Origin: Calliopum simillimum
Taxonomy: Eukaryota; Arthropoda; Insecta; Diptera; Lauxaniidae
Direction: 5' to 3'
Assembly: GCA_951812925.1 (NCBI GenBank)
Contig: OX638369.1
Location: forward strand, 56,372,228 to 56,436,227
DNA length: 64,000 nt
Positions 33,726-45,118 of the stretch are shown piece by piece. Within the stretch, counting starts at the first letter, position 1, and each line of letters opens with the position of its first letter. Made by a program: the position numbers and the translations under genes. Below the pieces are notes generated by a model. It was not told the origin of the DNA and made no database searches. It was given only the letters and a program-made list of their open reading frames with translations.

Positions 33726-35471
33726 ACTATGCAACAGCCAAATCTCCCAGTGAATGCCAATATCCATTTCATATGTAAAATGGGCTGTTAATTCCGAAAA
33801 TCGCATTATTTTTTTTTTTTTCGTGTCGTTTTCGAGATATCGGTCATTTTCGGTTTTCGGACCAAAAAAAAAAGATAGTTCCATTTAAATATTATTATCT
33901 CAAGAACTAATGTTTGTATTCAAATGTGTTATATGTCATATTTAAGGTAATTAAATTACCTACAAATGATATTCACATCACTTTTTGGTTGGTTTGTTAG
34001 TTTCGGCGAAATAAATTGATTTCTAAAAAAAACATTTTTTTTTTCGAAAAAATTAACAAAAAATCAAAATCAACTGCAGATTTATACGAGAAGAAATAAC
34101 TTTTTTATAATTTTTTTTTGTTTTTGTATCATAGACTATATATTTGTGAAGAAAATAAGATACCACTTAAAAAAATCGATGGGAAAATGCAAATGTTGTA
34201 TTCAATTCATTGACAAATTACTAAAATGCGTTTTTGCCTATTTTTTTCGGTTTTTTTTTAGTAATCTGTCGATAATTTGAAACTTTTTGTAAAACACATG
34301 AGAAAATCCAAAAAAATCTTAAAGTTAGCGTTAAAACAAAATACCCGTGTCTCGTCGTTTTTCTCCAGCACGTCAGATTTTTTTTTAATCAATTTTTGAA
34401 GTTTTTTAATCCACTGTACATGAAAAAACAAAAATAACGCATTCTTGTGTTAAATCGATGCAAATAACTATATGATCCTTACATTTAGGTGTATCATGTG
34501 TTCAGTAAACTTATGCAGGATATTACGAGGAATATTTTTGTAGACAATTTTAACCCTCTAAAACCCCCACATGTAGGTCTTTTAACCTAAATGTGGGGGG
34601 GTCAAAATGACCCACATGTAAGGGTCTTAGAGGGTTAAAATTTTCTACAAAAATATTCCTCGCAATATCCTGCATAAGTTTACTGAACACATGATACACC
34701 TCAAATGTAAGGATCATATAGTTATTTGCATCGATTTAACACAAGAATGCGTTATTTTTGTTTTTTCATGTACAGTGGATTAAAAAACTTCAAAAATCGA
34801 TTAAAAAAAAATCTGACGTGCTGGAGAAAAACGACGAGACACGGGTATTTTGTTTTAACGCTAACTTTAAGATTTTTTTGGATTTTCTCATGTGTTTTAC
34901 AAAAAGTTTCAAATTATCGACAGATTACTAAAAAAAACCGAAAAAAATAGGCAAAAACGCATTTTAGTAATTTGTCAATGAATTGAATACAACATTTGCA
35001 TTTTCCCATCGATTTTTTTAAGTGGTATCTTATTTTCTTCACAAATATATAGTCTATGATACAAAAACAAAAAAAATATAAAAAAGTTATTTCTTTTCGT
35101 ATAAATCTGCAGTTGATTTTGATTTTTTGTTAATTTATTCGAAAAAAAAAATGTTTTTTTTAGAAATCAATTTATTTCGCCGAAACTAACAAACCAACCA
35201 AAAAGTGATGTGAATATCATTTGTAGGTAATTTAATTATCTTTAATATGACATATAAAACGTTTCAATACAAACATTGGTTCTTGAGATATTTGTATTTA
35301 AATGGAACTATCTTTTTTTTTGGTCCGAAAACCGAAAATGACCGATATCTCGAAAACGACACGAAATAAAAAAAAAAATAATGCAATTTTCGGAATCAGC
35401 AGCCCATTTTACATATAAAATGAATAATGGCATTCCCTGGGGAAAAATTTTTTACTCATTTGTTGCATAGT
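33726..35471. mobile_element. Foldback 2: 1.75-kb palindromic element
   Basis: The left arm (33726-34549, beginning CACTATGCAACA at 33725) and right arm (34639-35471, ending TGTTGCATAGT) are reverse complements along their whole length with scattered substitutions and small indels. They share blocks such as CGATATCTCGAAAACGACACG, ATCACTTTTTGGTTGGTTTG, ATCTGACGTGCTGGAGAAAAACGACGAG and CTCAAATGTAAGGATC. The centre holds a TTAA-flanked hairpin (34554-34634). No transposase. Arm fragments of the family lie at 17965-18165 and 23926-24245. Confidence 0.88.
34554..34634. mobile_element. 81-bp TTAA-flanked hairpin at the centre of foldback 2
   Basis: Ends CCCTCTAAAACCC and the complement of CCCTCTAAGACCC are flanked by TTAA (34550-34553 and 34635-34638). 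The interior is G/C-tract rich (CCCCCACATGTAGG, TGTGGGGGGG) and itself imperfectly palindromic. Its size and CCCTYT ends resemble the TTAA MITE at 4671-4740. It is either a piggyBac-type MITE inserted exactly at the palindrome centre or the original loop. Confidence 0.7.
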
Positions 35472-36612
35472 TTTATTGAGGAAGCATAATTTTGTAAAGG
35501 AGCAAAACCAACTTTTTTAGATTATTTACTTATTTACTTACTTTATGTACTTTATCAATCCGATTACTCCTCTCAATCTACTGAACGTATCAGTTTTTGC
35601 CTAAGGACAATCATGCGATAAAATTTTTTGAGTTATGAAAGTTTTACCACATGTTTGAAGAGAAAAATATGTAAATAACATTTTCACAGGTTCATCACGG
35701 TCGTAGGTTGGATTTTTTTCTGGGGGGTTCCACCGACAAACTTTGTTCTTGTGCACATATTAAAATTACGAAATAAACATGACTCGTACGTCTTTTTGCA
35801 AGGACATTGCATTACCTTAGGAGGGAGGGCAAAGCCCTGAGCTCCTTCCATAAATACACTTCCACATAAAATTTTTTGAAAATATGATCTAAATAATTTT
35901 ATTTTTTTACTTAAATAAGAAAAAACTATTCGCTGCTGACCAAAAGACCATTTACTCGTGAAAACTATAACTTTCATAGTAAAATTGTGGGTAAATAGAC
36001 TTAATCTGGGCTTTCTGAATGAATCTACTTCTTAATTACTTATTTCCTCATTTCCGGCCAAAGACTGAATCTTTTTGTTATTACGGTACAAAAGCTTTCA
36101 ATCGTTTTGCAGTCTCTAGCAATCTATTATATTTAATGGGATTCTTCGGTTTCAGATGAAGAATTGGGATGCCATATTTTGAAATAAACTTACAGTTTTT
36201 CAGTCTTCAGTGATTTCTATTGGGAAGAGTTTTGCCAGTTTCTAGACTAGGCAATAGCCAACAAATCGATCAGAAAATTGACATTTAACCGATCTAAATC
36301 GAATGAAATATGACAGCTCTATTATATATTTTGTGAATAAACTTACTAAATTACAGTCTACTTAATTAACAGAACAAAAAAATTCCAAAGTTCATTCACT
36401 AAATCTAGAATATAGCTGCCATTTTTCATCCGAAAATTGGAAATTTTTGTAATAAAAAATTTTGTAGAAAGAAATAATAAAACTGGGACTTTTTGATTTA
36501 TTTAGTTCGGAAAATGTTAACGGGATTTCAATTTTCTGGAAATCATAAAAGTTTGAGTGAAATTAGACCTTTGGTTCACTTTAAATTTGCTATTTTTCAT
36601 GTATATATATTA
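35472..36612. other. AT-rich stretch without supported features
   Basis: The 97-codon minus ORF at 35684-35977 and the 70-codon ORF at 36493 have no family resemblance. Confidence 0.5.
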
Positions 36613-36916
36613 GGCCGGGTCAAATTTTTATGCGGCAATGAGTATAGCAACAAAACAATCTACGAAAAATTTCAAGAAACTTTGCCCAAGAAACCATCGG
36701 TCTAAAATCAATATCGAGCCGCCGTTAATTGCTTTGAAGTTTTGTATGTAGTACTTCAAAATTCAATAAAAAAAAACAAAAAATTCAAATATTTCGAATA
36801 ATTTTATATGAAACAAGTAAAAAAAATTTGAATTTTTTATTTTTCTTATTGTATTTTAAAGTACTACATACAAAACTTCAACGCAAATATTGCCTCCCGA
36901 ACAAATTGACCCGGCC
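36613..36916. mobile_element. 304-bp TA-flanked foldback MITE
   Basis: Ends GGCCGGGTCAA...TTGACCCGGCC are flanked by TA (36611-36612, 36917-36918) within a TATATATA context. A second inverted block, TTGAAGTTTTGTATGTAGTACTT and its complement, lies on both sides of an A/T-rich middle, so each arm is roughly 100 bp or more. TA flanks point to a Tc1/mariner-type non-autonomous element. Confidence 0.85.
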
Positions 36917-37004
36917 TAATATATATGTAGGAAATGAAATTGATTGTAGTATTAAAATTGATTTTATTTCCAATAAAATATTAATAAAAAATTGAAGTGA
37001 CTTG

Positions 37005-37504
37005 TGTTCGCGCCGCAGTCAAATGGTCGCTAGCGACACTTTGACTTCGGCGCGACTTGCATTCTATTGTGAACGCGCCCTTGCTGCGGTGCTGCCAACA
37101 GTAAGATGTCAAACGAAAATGATACGTCAATGGATTGTTCCATTGCCACGTCATTCCTATACATATATTTTGTACATTTTTAACGTCACTTCATTTTCTC
37201 TGACAGCAGCGAGCACAAGTTCTTTCCTTTTTTTCTTATACAATACTTAAAACTAAAAAGATAGAAACTAAATAACTTATATCTAGAAAATAAGTTAAGT
37301 AAATAATATCAAAGAGGAAATAATAAATTTAACGCAATACTGAAATATAAGGAGTTTCTTTTTGAGCGGGACAGTTCGGAGCGGTGCAGACATTTCCTGA
37401 GACATCTAGCGCACGGTGTGGCGGAGCACCCTTGGGTTGAAGGTATACTTTGGCGATCGGCAGGTTAACTTTTTGGTGTGTATTGCTCGTCTTGGGCGCT
37501 AACA
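37005..37504 (+). repeat. BEL-A 5' LTR
   Basis: 500 bp, TGTTCGCGCC...GGGCGCTAACA. It contains a short inverted GCGCC/GGCGCG environment at the start and an AATAATAAA poly(A)-like signal near 37318. It is preceded by the target duplication ACTTG. Confidence 0.95.
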
Positions 37505-37509
37505 TATTT

Positions 37510-37524
37510 TGGTCCATTCGAACC
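37510..37524 (+). promoter_or_regulatory. BEL-A primer binding site
   Basis: TGGTCCATTCGAACC starts 5 nt after the LTR end. It begins with the TGG expected for pairing with a tRNA CCA end and contains a T-loop-like complement (TTCGAACC). The tRNA species is not identified. BEL-C has the related TGGTCCTTCGG in the same place. Confidence 0.75.
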
Positions 37525-37759
37525 TTGAGAAGCGGCGCGTGGAGTGTAGCAGTTTTTTTCGTATACAAATTTTAAGTAGCAAGGTGCGTACAATGAAATT
37601 TCATCTTTTACAAATATACATACATATACGCAATCAACTTTATATAAAGCAATTTTGTGTGTCTCGGGTGTCAACGCTCTTCAAATTTTAAATCCAAACC
37701 TCGTGGCTCAGTTTTTAGTGAATTTTTTGGTCTCTTTTTTGTACACCGTTTTGGGTACC

Positions 37760-38222
37760 TGATTGTGCAGCTTTTTGCACAATGGTGCTATTTCCACGAA
37801 GTTACAGGTGCAATTATTTTGTTGCTTTTTACGCGAATTATTTTCGTATAATTAAAACAAATTGGTCTTCGACTTGAAATTAATATTATTTATTACCGTA
37901 TTATAAAAAACTTTAGAAAAAAAAATCTAACGTTAGCGAAAGCAATGCGTGAACGCGTAACGAGAACTCAAAGAAGACTGAATAGAGACAGAATGTCTGT
38001 ATGTAATTATACAATGCAAACAAACAATGTTGCAATGTATTTTTTGTTAACGCCTTAAGGGCAAAATTCAATGTTAACAATACTAATATATTAAGTACTA
38101 ATTTTAAATACTTTTAAGGAATTAATTTTAGATTAATATTTACATAGAGTAAAAATGAATATAATATAATGAATTAAGATATAAAAATGAAATATGAAAT
38201 GAAATTATGAAATGATCAAACA
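37760..38222 (-). repeat. BEL-B 3' LTR
   Basis: 463 bp; on the minus strand TGTTTGATCATTTC...GCACAATCA. It differs from the 5' LTR by a 2-bp AT insertion (near 38089), one extra A in an A run and one C/A substitution near 37931. Confidence 0.95.
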
Positions 38223-38258
38223 CCGGTCGCGTTGAAGGACTACGGGGTACGTATGTCT

Positions 38259-41200
38259 TCAAGATACTGGAACTGGTGCTAATTTATGGATGGCTCGTCT
38301 AAATATGCTGGCGCCGACCCTGATGTCTGCGACTCGGACTTTGTTGTCGCTGCCCTTTATAATTTCCTCCACGCGACCCAATTTCCATCGCTGAGGTGGA
38401 GCGTCGTCCTCGTGCATCAACACAAGCGTTCCCACGGAGATGTTTGGTTGTGGAATTTGCCACTTTCCTCTGTTTTGCAGTTCCAAGAGGTAGTCGTGAG
38501 ACCAGTGTCTCCAAAATGATCGCTTGAGCGCGCATAGTAGCTGCCACCTGCGTAAAGAGGATAGATGATTCTCGGGCACGTCGCTTGCGAATCCTTGCGG
38601 CAGCGAAGTTATAGGCTCGCCGATTAACAGGTGGGCGGGCGTCAAGGCTTCTCCGTCGTTCGGGTCGCTGCTGAGTGGGGCGATAGGTCGTGAATTTAGC
38701 ACGGCTTCGACTTCTATCAACATCGTGTTCATTTCGTCTGTTGTCAGGTGAGCATTGCCGAGAGTTCGCATCAGCCGCTGTTTGGCGCTTTTGACCGCCG
38801 CTTCCCATATTCCTCCGAAATGAGGTGACCTCGGGGGAATGTAGATGAATTCTACTCGTTGCTGGGCACAAAATTGCGATATTTTGTCAGCTTCCTGTTT
38901 TTCAGCTTCTTGTAGCTTTCGATCAGCTCCCACGAAGTTGGTTGCGTTATCGCAGTAGATTTTAAGCGGGACACCGCGCCTTCCGACGAACCTTTTGAAA
39001 GAAGAAATAAACGCATCAGAACTGAGATCTGTAACTAATTCTAAGTGTACAGCTTTTGACGTGAAGCACACAAAAACTGCAATGTACATTTTGACCGGAG
39101 GTCTCCCGCGTATCTTTAAGGATACGAATACGGGACCACAAAGATCTACCCCTGTAATTGAAAACGGGCGTAGTGCTTTGACTCGGTCGCGCGGTAAGTT
39201 TCCCATAATTTGGGAGAGCAGTTTTGGTGCAAATCTAAAACATGTAATGCAGTTTCGAATAGCCTTGCTACAGGCCTCTCGAGCATTGATAACCCACATT
39301 TCGTGGCGTAAAATTGCCACTAAAGCTTTTGTGCCGACATGACAATTAGTTATGTGCAAATGTCGCAAGTAAATTGAAACGAAGTGGGATTTTTTTGGCA
39401 TAAGAAGTGGAAATTTAGTTTCGAATGGTAATGAAGCGTTTTTAAGCCTTCCACCTACTCTTAATAATGAAAGTGAATGACCACCCTCTTCAATATTTTG
39501 TATGAAGGGATTTAATTTTTGTATATGAGGTGGCAGAATTTTCGACTTTTTTAGCTGATCAAATTCGTTTGCGAGTTCAGCTTTTTGAATTACCTCCACT
39601 AGCTTTAAGAATGCGAATTGAAGTTCTTTTGCAGTGGGACAAAGCGATTTATTGTGGCGGTTCTTTTGCTTCGTATTATTAATGAAGCGATTAACGTATG
39701 CAACAATACGTAAAAGTTTGCAGTATGAAGATTTCTTTAACATCAGATCCATTAATGGATTGGGATCTGTTTGGATAGTAACTAACACCATTTTTGGTTG
39801 ACGTAAGTCTAACTCGCTTACATCTGTGACCAAATTTAACTTGGACTTTGGCCAAGTATCTGCGTTTTGCTCCAAAAATGGAGGACCTTTGAACCAAAAA
39901 GATTGAACAAGTTCATCAACATTTGAACCTCGAGACACGATGTCCGCAGGATTTAATTTTGTAGGAACATGGCGCCAAATTACATCAGGTGCGAACTCCT
40001 GAATATCAGCCACGCGATTACAAACAAAAGTTTTAAGTGTTGATGGAATCATTTTAACCCAACGCAGAGTTATTTCGGAGTCACTCCAAAAGGTAACAGA
40101 TTCAATTTCGCATTTTAATAATGGTTTTACTTTAGTCCATAATTTTGACAATAAATGTGCCGCACATAATTCGAGAACAGGCAGACGCTTTGTTTTTAGC
40201 GGCGCAACTTTGGACCTTGCTGTCAGCAAATGCGTTTGGAAACCATTAGCAGTCTGTGTTCGAATGTACAGACAACAACCGTAGGCGCGCATTGAGGCGT
40301 CTGAGAATCCGTGAACTTGGCATGGAGAAGTCAATGATGTATGCACAAATCTTGGAATAGAAATTGTGTGAATTTTAGATAGGTTTACCTTGAAATTTTC
40401 CCAATCCGCCGTGAAATTAAGGGGAATTGACTCATCCCAATCGAGTTTTTGTAGCCACAATTCTTGTAAGAGGATTTTGGCCTTCGTTACTATTGGACAT
40501 AAAAGTTCAAGCGGATCAAAAAGCCTCGCTGAAACGGATAAAATATTGCGCTTTGTTGCTGGCAAGTGGTCAAAATTTTCATCTAAATGAAATTTGAAAA
40601 TGTCATCGTTAGGCACCCATCTCATGCCTAATGTTTTAGTTGTGTCAGAGTCATTAAATTTAAGTGACTTTTCTTGACAACTTCCATTTAAATAAGACGG
40701 ATGGTTAGAAAACCATTTGGCTAGCGTTAAATTAGCTGAGCCTAAAATAGACACTACTTGAGACCGAATATTTTCCAAGTCTTCAAAATTATCCGCTCCA
40801 GTGAGCAAATCATCAACGTAAAAGTCCCCATTGATGACTTCTGCACCTACTGGGTATTGATTTTTATGTAATTGGCTCAAATGGAATAAGCTTCGAATAG
40901 CCAGAAATGGAGCACAGGCTGTTCCATAAGTAACTGTATTTAAACGATAAACTTGTATGTTTTGGGATGGATTTTCTCGCCATAAAATGAGCTGAAAATC
41001 ACGATCCTCGTCAATGAATACTTGACGGTACATCTTAGTGATGTCTGCAGTAATTGCAAATTTGTTCAATCTGAACCGAAGTAAGGTAGAATACAGTTCT
41101 GGCTGAATAGTGGGACCAACCATTAACAAATCGTTTAACGATTTTTGTGTTGACGTCTTACTTGACGCATCGAAAACCACTCGCAGTTTTGTGGAAGTAC

Positions 41201-43424
41201 TCTCTGGCCTAAGCACACATTGATGTGGTATGAAGTAATGGGGTTTTTTGAACTCTTGGTCGTCTATCGCGGACATGTGACCTAAGTCTAAGTATTCGTT
41301 CATGAATGCCATGTACATTTCCCGTAAAGTCGGGTCTCTGGATAATCTACGTTCCAGGGATAAAAAACGTCTTTTTGCAGTGTCGAATGAAAATCCTAAA
41401 GCGGTTGGTGGTACCTTGAAAGGTAATCCCACCTGTAATTGGCCAGAGGGCAATTGTTTAATAGTTTTTGTGAAGTGATCTTCACACAACTGATTCTCCT
41501 CAGAAAGTGGAATAGCCTTCGGTTCAGTGGGAAGTTCTTCTAGCTCCCAAAATTTTCTGACAATAGAATCTAAAGAAGTTTCATCTTGAACCACGGTCAA
41601 AAAATTTGAACTTTCCGTATGCAAAGGATTTGGCTTATATTTGCCTGAAACTATCCACCCTAAGAGGGTTTTTTGGAATGTAGGTAACGTAGGGCTACGT
41701 TTAATTTGCCCCACACATAAGAGCTCAAAGAAAATCTCAGCTCCAAGAAGCATATCGACCTTTTGAGGCTGATGAAAATATGGATCTGCTAGCTTAATGT
41801 TAGCAGGCACATTCCAATCTTTCCACGTCACTGTATGGTCAGGTTGGCTACTAGAAATGGATCGCATTACCCAAAAATCAGCAGAAAGTTCATGTGAATT
41901 TACACGAGACTTAATGGAGGCATGAATCTTGTGCTTTACCGTTGAATTGGCTTTACCAAGACCCAAAATATTCAAATTTCTCTCTTCTCGTTTTAATTGT
42001 AATCGTTGAGCAAGTTCCTCAGATACAACATTTACTTGGGAACCAGAATCAAGTAACGCTCTGGCTAAGTAAAGTTCACCGGATTTATTTCTGACTTGCA
42101 CTACTGCAGTGGCCAAAATCACTTGTTCGTCACCCATTGACATGTGATTGACGGAAACATTTGAAACTTGATTGGTGTTTGTACCTAAGCTGGTACTTGG
42201 AAACTCAAACTGAGTAGAGTTTGAAGCATATCGATGCAATAAAGTATTATGTGGTTTTTGGCAAATGCGACAATTTGATGATTTACATTTTGTTACCGTA
42301 TGTCCTTTTTTAAGACAATTTATACATAAAGAAATTCCTTTAGCGAATTCAAAACGTTGAGCTACTGGCAATGAACTGAAACTAGAACAATTTGCTATCG
42401 TATGTGCATGAGATTTACAATGAAAACATTTACTTTCACCCTGAGTATTTTGCTTAGTGCAAGAAAACGATGAGTTGAAACTCTTCTTTGAATAATTTTC
42501 TTGCCTCGGCTTTTGCTTGGACTTAAATGAGGATTCCTCAGCTGATAAATGCTGAAAACGTCTATTTAACTGTTCCTCACAGTCGGACCAGAGCGGAAGC
42601 TTGTCGTAGTTGAGTTGCTCCTCCCATTTAGTCCTAGTAGCCGGATCCACCTTCGATGTTACCAAGTGAATAAGCATGGCGTTGGCGACTGATTTATCAT
42701 CGCCAATGGAAAGCAATGATTCATAAATAGCAGACGCGGTATCGATCATTGATCGTAAAGAAGAAGCCGATGGCTTAGTCATCTCAGGTAAATTAAAAAG
42801 TTTTGAAATGTTGTCAACAAATATCAGACACGGATTATCGTAAACTTTCTTAAGGCTTGCCAAGGCCTTAGGGTAATTACTTTCAGAAATTTGAAATGCT
42901 TTAACCGTGCCTAATGCCTCATCTGACAAGCATGAAATCAGATGGTTAAACTTTTCAATATCTGACAAAGTAGAGTCATGGTCTACTAAACTTTCAAAGA
43001 CACCGATAAAATTTTTATACTCTGCGTATTTCCCACTAAATTTAGGTAACTTCATTTGAGGTAGTCTCGAATGAGAGTGAGGAGCCGAAAAGCTAGCAGA
43101 AGTGTCATTGGATGATTGTTTTTTGCTTTTAGTCGCGGATAAAAATAATGATTTTGTGCTTACACAAATGTTTTCAATTTCGAACCGCTTATTATTTGAA
43201 GAATCAGCGTTCTCGATATCATTTTGCAAAGCCATCACTTGGTCAATATAGTTATTCAGAATATCGAGCCTGCACTCCAGTTCAACTGGGTTCATTGAAA
43301 TTGACCGCTCCTTAAATGATTGCTTCATGTGCAAAATATTGTCCAAAACTTTATCCCTTTTTTTAATTAATGCATCTGCATCGCCACCAGTGAAAGATAG
43401 ATCTTGCCTTCTACCCTTAGTCAT
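38259..43424 (-). CDS. BEL-B Gag-Pol polyprotein
   Basis: Single 1721-codon ORF from ATG at 43424, within the usual BEL range. Order: DUF1759-type Gag (about residues 1-300); three zinc knuckles (CFHC near 331, CINC near 363, CRIC near 384); DUF1758 aspartic protease with ALLDSGSQ (Asp near 457); reverse transcriptase with a YVDD box near 869; RNase H (GFSDAS near 1038); H-H-C-C zinc domain; integrase core with a D,D,E triad (VDLCGP near 1425, YCDNATNF near 1489, GIWEAAVKS near 1540); and a C-terminal DUF5641-like domain. All catalytic motifs are present and no frameshift is needed. It would be cut into particle proteins by its own protease and copy and integrate the element. The stop lies 36 bp before the 3' LTR. 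Confidence 0.95.
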   Translation of the reverse strand: MTKGRRQDLSFTGGDADALIKKRDKVLDNILHMKQSFKERSISMNPVELECRLDILNNYIDQVMALQNDIENADSSNNKRFEIENICVSTKSLFLSATKSKKQSSNDTSASFSAPHSHSRLPQMKLPKFSGKYAEYKNFIGVFESLVDHDSTLSDIEKFNHLISCLSDEALGTVKAFQISESNYPKALASLKKVYDNPCLIFVDNISKLFNLPEMTKPSASSLRSMIDTASAIYESLLSIGDDKSVANAMLIHLVTSKVDPATRTKWEEQLNYDKLPLWSDCEEQLNRRFQHLSAEESSFKSKQKPRQENYSKKSFNSSFSCTKQNTQGESKCFHCKSHAHTIANCSSFSSLPVAQRFEFAKGISLCINCLKKGHTVTKCKSSNCRICQKPHNTLLHRYASNSTQFEFPSTSLGTNTNQVSNVSVNHMSMGDEQVILATAVVQVRNKSGELYLARALLDSGSQVNVVSEELAQRLQLKREERNLNILGLGKANSTVKHKIHASIKSRVNSHELSADFWVMRSISSSQPDHTVTWKDWNVPANIKLADPYFHQPQKVDMLLGAEIFFELLCVGQIKRSPTLPTFQKTLLGWIVSGKYKPNPLHTESSNFLTVVQDETSLDSIVRKFWELEELPTEPKAIPLSEENQLCEDHFTKTIKQLPSGQLQVGLPFKVPPTALGFSFDTAKRRFLSLERRLSRDPTLREMYMAFMNEYLDLGHMSAIDDQEFKKPHYFIPHQCVLRPESTSTKLRVVFDASSKTSTQKSLNDLLMVGPTIQPELYSTLLRFRLNKFAITADITKMYRQVFIDEDRDFQLILWRENPSQNIQVYRLNTVTYGTACAPFLAIRSLFHLSQLHKNQYPVGAEVINGDFYVDDLLTGADNFEDLENIRSQVVSILGSANLTLAKWFSNHPSYLNGSCQEKSLKFNDSDTTKTLGMRWVPNDDIFKFHLDENFDHLPATKRNILSVSARLFDPLELLCPIVTKAKILLQELWLQKLDWDESIPLNFTADWENFKVNLSKIHTISIPRFVHTSLTSPCQVHGFSDASMRAYGCCLYIRTQTANGFQTHLLTARSKVAPLKTKRLPVLELCAAHLLSKLWTKVKPLLKCEIESVTFWSDSEITLRWVKMIPSTLKTFVCNRVADIQEFAPDVIWRHVPTKLNPADIVSRGSNVDELVQSFWFKGPPFLEQNADTWPKSKLNLVTDVSELDLRQPKMVLVTIQTDPNPLMDLMLKKSSYCKLLRIVAYVNRFINNTKQKNRHNKSLCPTAKELQFAFLKLVEVIQKAELANEFDQLKKSKILPPHIQKLNPFIQNIEEGGHSLSLLRVGGRLKNASLPFETKFPLLMPKKSHFVSIYLRHLHITNCHVGTKALVAILRHEMWVINAREACSKAIRNCITCFRFAPKLLSQIMGNLPRDRVKALRPFSITGVDLCGPVFVSLKIRGRPPVKMYIAVFVCFTSKAVHLELVTDLSSDAFISSFKRFVGRRGVPLKIYCDNATNFVGADRKLQEAEKQEADKISQFCAQQRVEFIYIPPRSPHFGGIWEAAVKSAKQRLMRTLGNAHLTTDEMNTMLIEVEAVLNSRPIAPLSSDPNDGEALTPAHLLIGEPITSLPQGFASDVPENHLSSLRRWQLLCALKRSFWRHWSHDYLLELQNRGKWQIPQPNISVGTLVLMHEDDAPPQRWKLGRVEEIIKGSDNKVRVADIRVGASIFRRAIHKLAPVPVS

Positions 43425-44550
43425 TTTGAATCAATAAATTTGTCGTAATTAACAAATGAATATGAGTTGGATGCGTATGCGAGTAAAATTTCAATTATGT
43501 ATTTATTGAGGAATAAGATTTCACAAAAAAATTGTTTATTTACTATAACAAATTTATTAAGTAAATATTTGCGGCATATGCTGCCCAAAAATTAATCGAA
43601 GTGCAATACTTGTTTACCAGTGTAACTTTATTTCGTTACCACTTGTTCCACTTTCAATAAGTGAAGAACGTTTGAAACGCAGAACCCACTTGTTCGTACG
43701 TACGCAATATGTATGTATGTAAATGCGTGTTGTTGTCTCCTAACGTCAATGCCAGTGAACAAAGAAACTCAACTTGCTTATTGAAGTTGAGCGAAAGTTT
43801 TTCTATGAAAATAAAAAACCACCCCTAATTTGCAAAACGAAACGAAATTGTTTCAAAGCACACGAAATGTTCGCTGCTATGCAAAGAGAGAAAATATGAT
43901 CGATGCAGCGCGCTGCTGGCAACTGGCTTGACGTCGACCGCACTATTTTGCGATGACAGAGTTTGATCAGCACAGTTCGTTGGTACTCAAATTAACGAAG
44001 TATTCAAAAACCAACAACAAGTTTTGATGTAAGTATGTATTTATGTTCGTATGTAACAACCGTTTTTGCAAAAAAGCAACGGCGAATTTTATGTGCAAAA
44101 AACCACCGTACAAATTGTATATAGGCACGTGCAAATGTAGCAACAGTTATAATCTTGCAATAAGTATGTATAACCTGCGCTGCTACCGATCACAAGTGTA
44201 CGTTTATATGTAGCAACCGTCGTGAACTTGCAATAAGTACGACCGGCGTTGCTAGCAAAGATTTTTTTCAATAAAAAACCAACAAATTATGTACCCTTGA
44301 GACCCGAAATTTTAACACTTTCCATCAAAAGCACTGTACATACTTATGTACGTAATACAAAAAATTCAATTTCACGAAAAAATGCGAATATTGAACCTCA
44401 TGTAGCCAAATTATCAATGCTCGAGGACAATATTTGCGTTTTTATACCTGTACTCTTCGTGGTGGGTTACTTCCCTTCAATTGGACTCGAATCCTTCCTG
44501 GGTTATTTCCCTCGAATCGGACACTAATCCTGGTGAAACTGGACACAACA
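43425..44550 (-). other. BEL-B 5' leader with diverged internal tandem repeats
   Basis: About 1.1 kb between primer site and gag ATG, long for a leader. Between about 44135 and 44265 it contains two diverged copies of a roughly 80-bp unit (ATGTAGCAAC...CTTGCAATAAGTA...GCGYTGCTA). No ORF of note. Confidence 0.7.
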
Positions 44551-44568
44551 GTCCCTGCTCGGGCGCCA
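44551..44568 (-). promoter_or_regulatory. BEL-B primer binding site (tRNA-Lys-like)
   Basis: On the minus strand TGGCGCCCGAGCAGGGAC, starting 4 nt after the 5' LTR. From memory it matches the lentiviral tRNA-Lys3 primer site at 17 of 18 positions, so a lysine tRNA primer is likely. Confidence 0.8.
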
Positions 44569-44572
44569 AAAA

Positions 44573-45032
44573 TGATTGTGCAGCTTTTTGCACAATGGTG
44601 CTATTTCCACGAAGTTACAGGTGCAATTATTTTGTTGCTTTTTACGCGAATTATTTTCGTATAATTAAAACAAATTGGTCTTCGACTTGAAATTAATATT
44701 ATTTATTACCGTATTATAAAAAACTTTAGAAAAAAAATCTAAAGTTAGCGAAAGCAATGCGTGAACGCGTAACGAGAACTCAAAGAAGACTGAATAGAGA
44801 CAGAATGTCTGTATGTAATTATACAATGCAAACAAACAATGTTGCAATGTATTTTTTGTTAACGCCTTAAGGGCAAAATTCAATGTTAACAATACTAATA
44901 TTAAGTACTAATTTTAAATACTTTTAAGGAATTAATTTTAGATTAATATTTACATAGAGTAAAAATGAATATAATATAATGAATTAAGATATAAAAATGA
45001 AATATGAAATGAAATTATGAAATGATCAAACA
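44573..45032 (-). repeat. BEL-B 5' LTR
   Basis: 460 bp, more than 99% identical to 37760-38222. It is followed on the plus strand by the duplicated GTACC. Confidence 0.95.
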
Positions 45033-45118
45033 GTACCGTTATCGAAATAACGGCTAGTCATATCGCGTGAGTGTGAGGCGTGATCGTATTAACCTTGACC
45101 GTGACATCAAATAAATCC

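Larger units (their letters stand above)
37760..45032 (-). mobile_element. BEL-B: apparently intact BEL/Pao element nested in BEL-A leader
   Basis: 7,273 bp on the minus strand, with LTRs 44573-45032 (5') and 37760-38222 (3'). The 5-bp duplication GTACC stands at 37755-37759 and 45033-45037. The LTRs differ by one substitution and two small indels, and the internal 1721-codon frame is uninterrupted. A tRNA-Lys-like primer site follows the 5' LTR. It inserted between the primer site and gag of BEL-A. It is a candidate autonomous, recently active copy. Confidence 0.95.

Noticed and set aside
38286..39342. Plus-strand ORFs of 77 and 115 codons and a 190-codon minus ORF
   Set aside because: Shadows of the BEL-B Gag-Pol frame.
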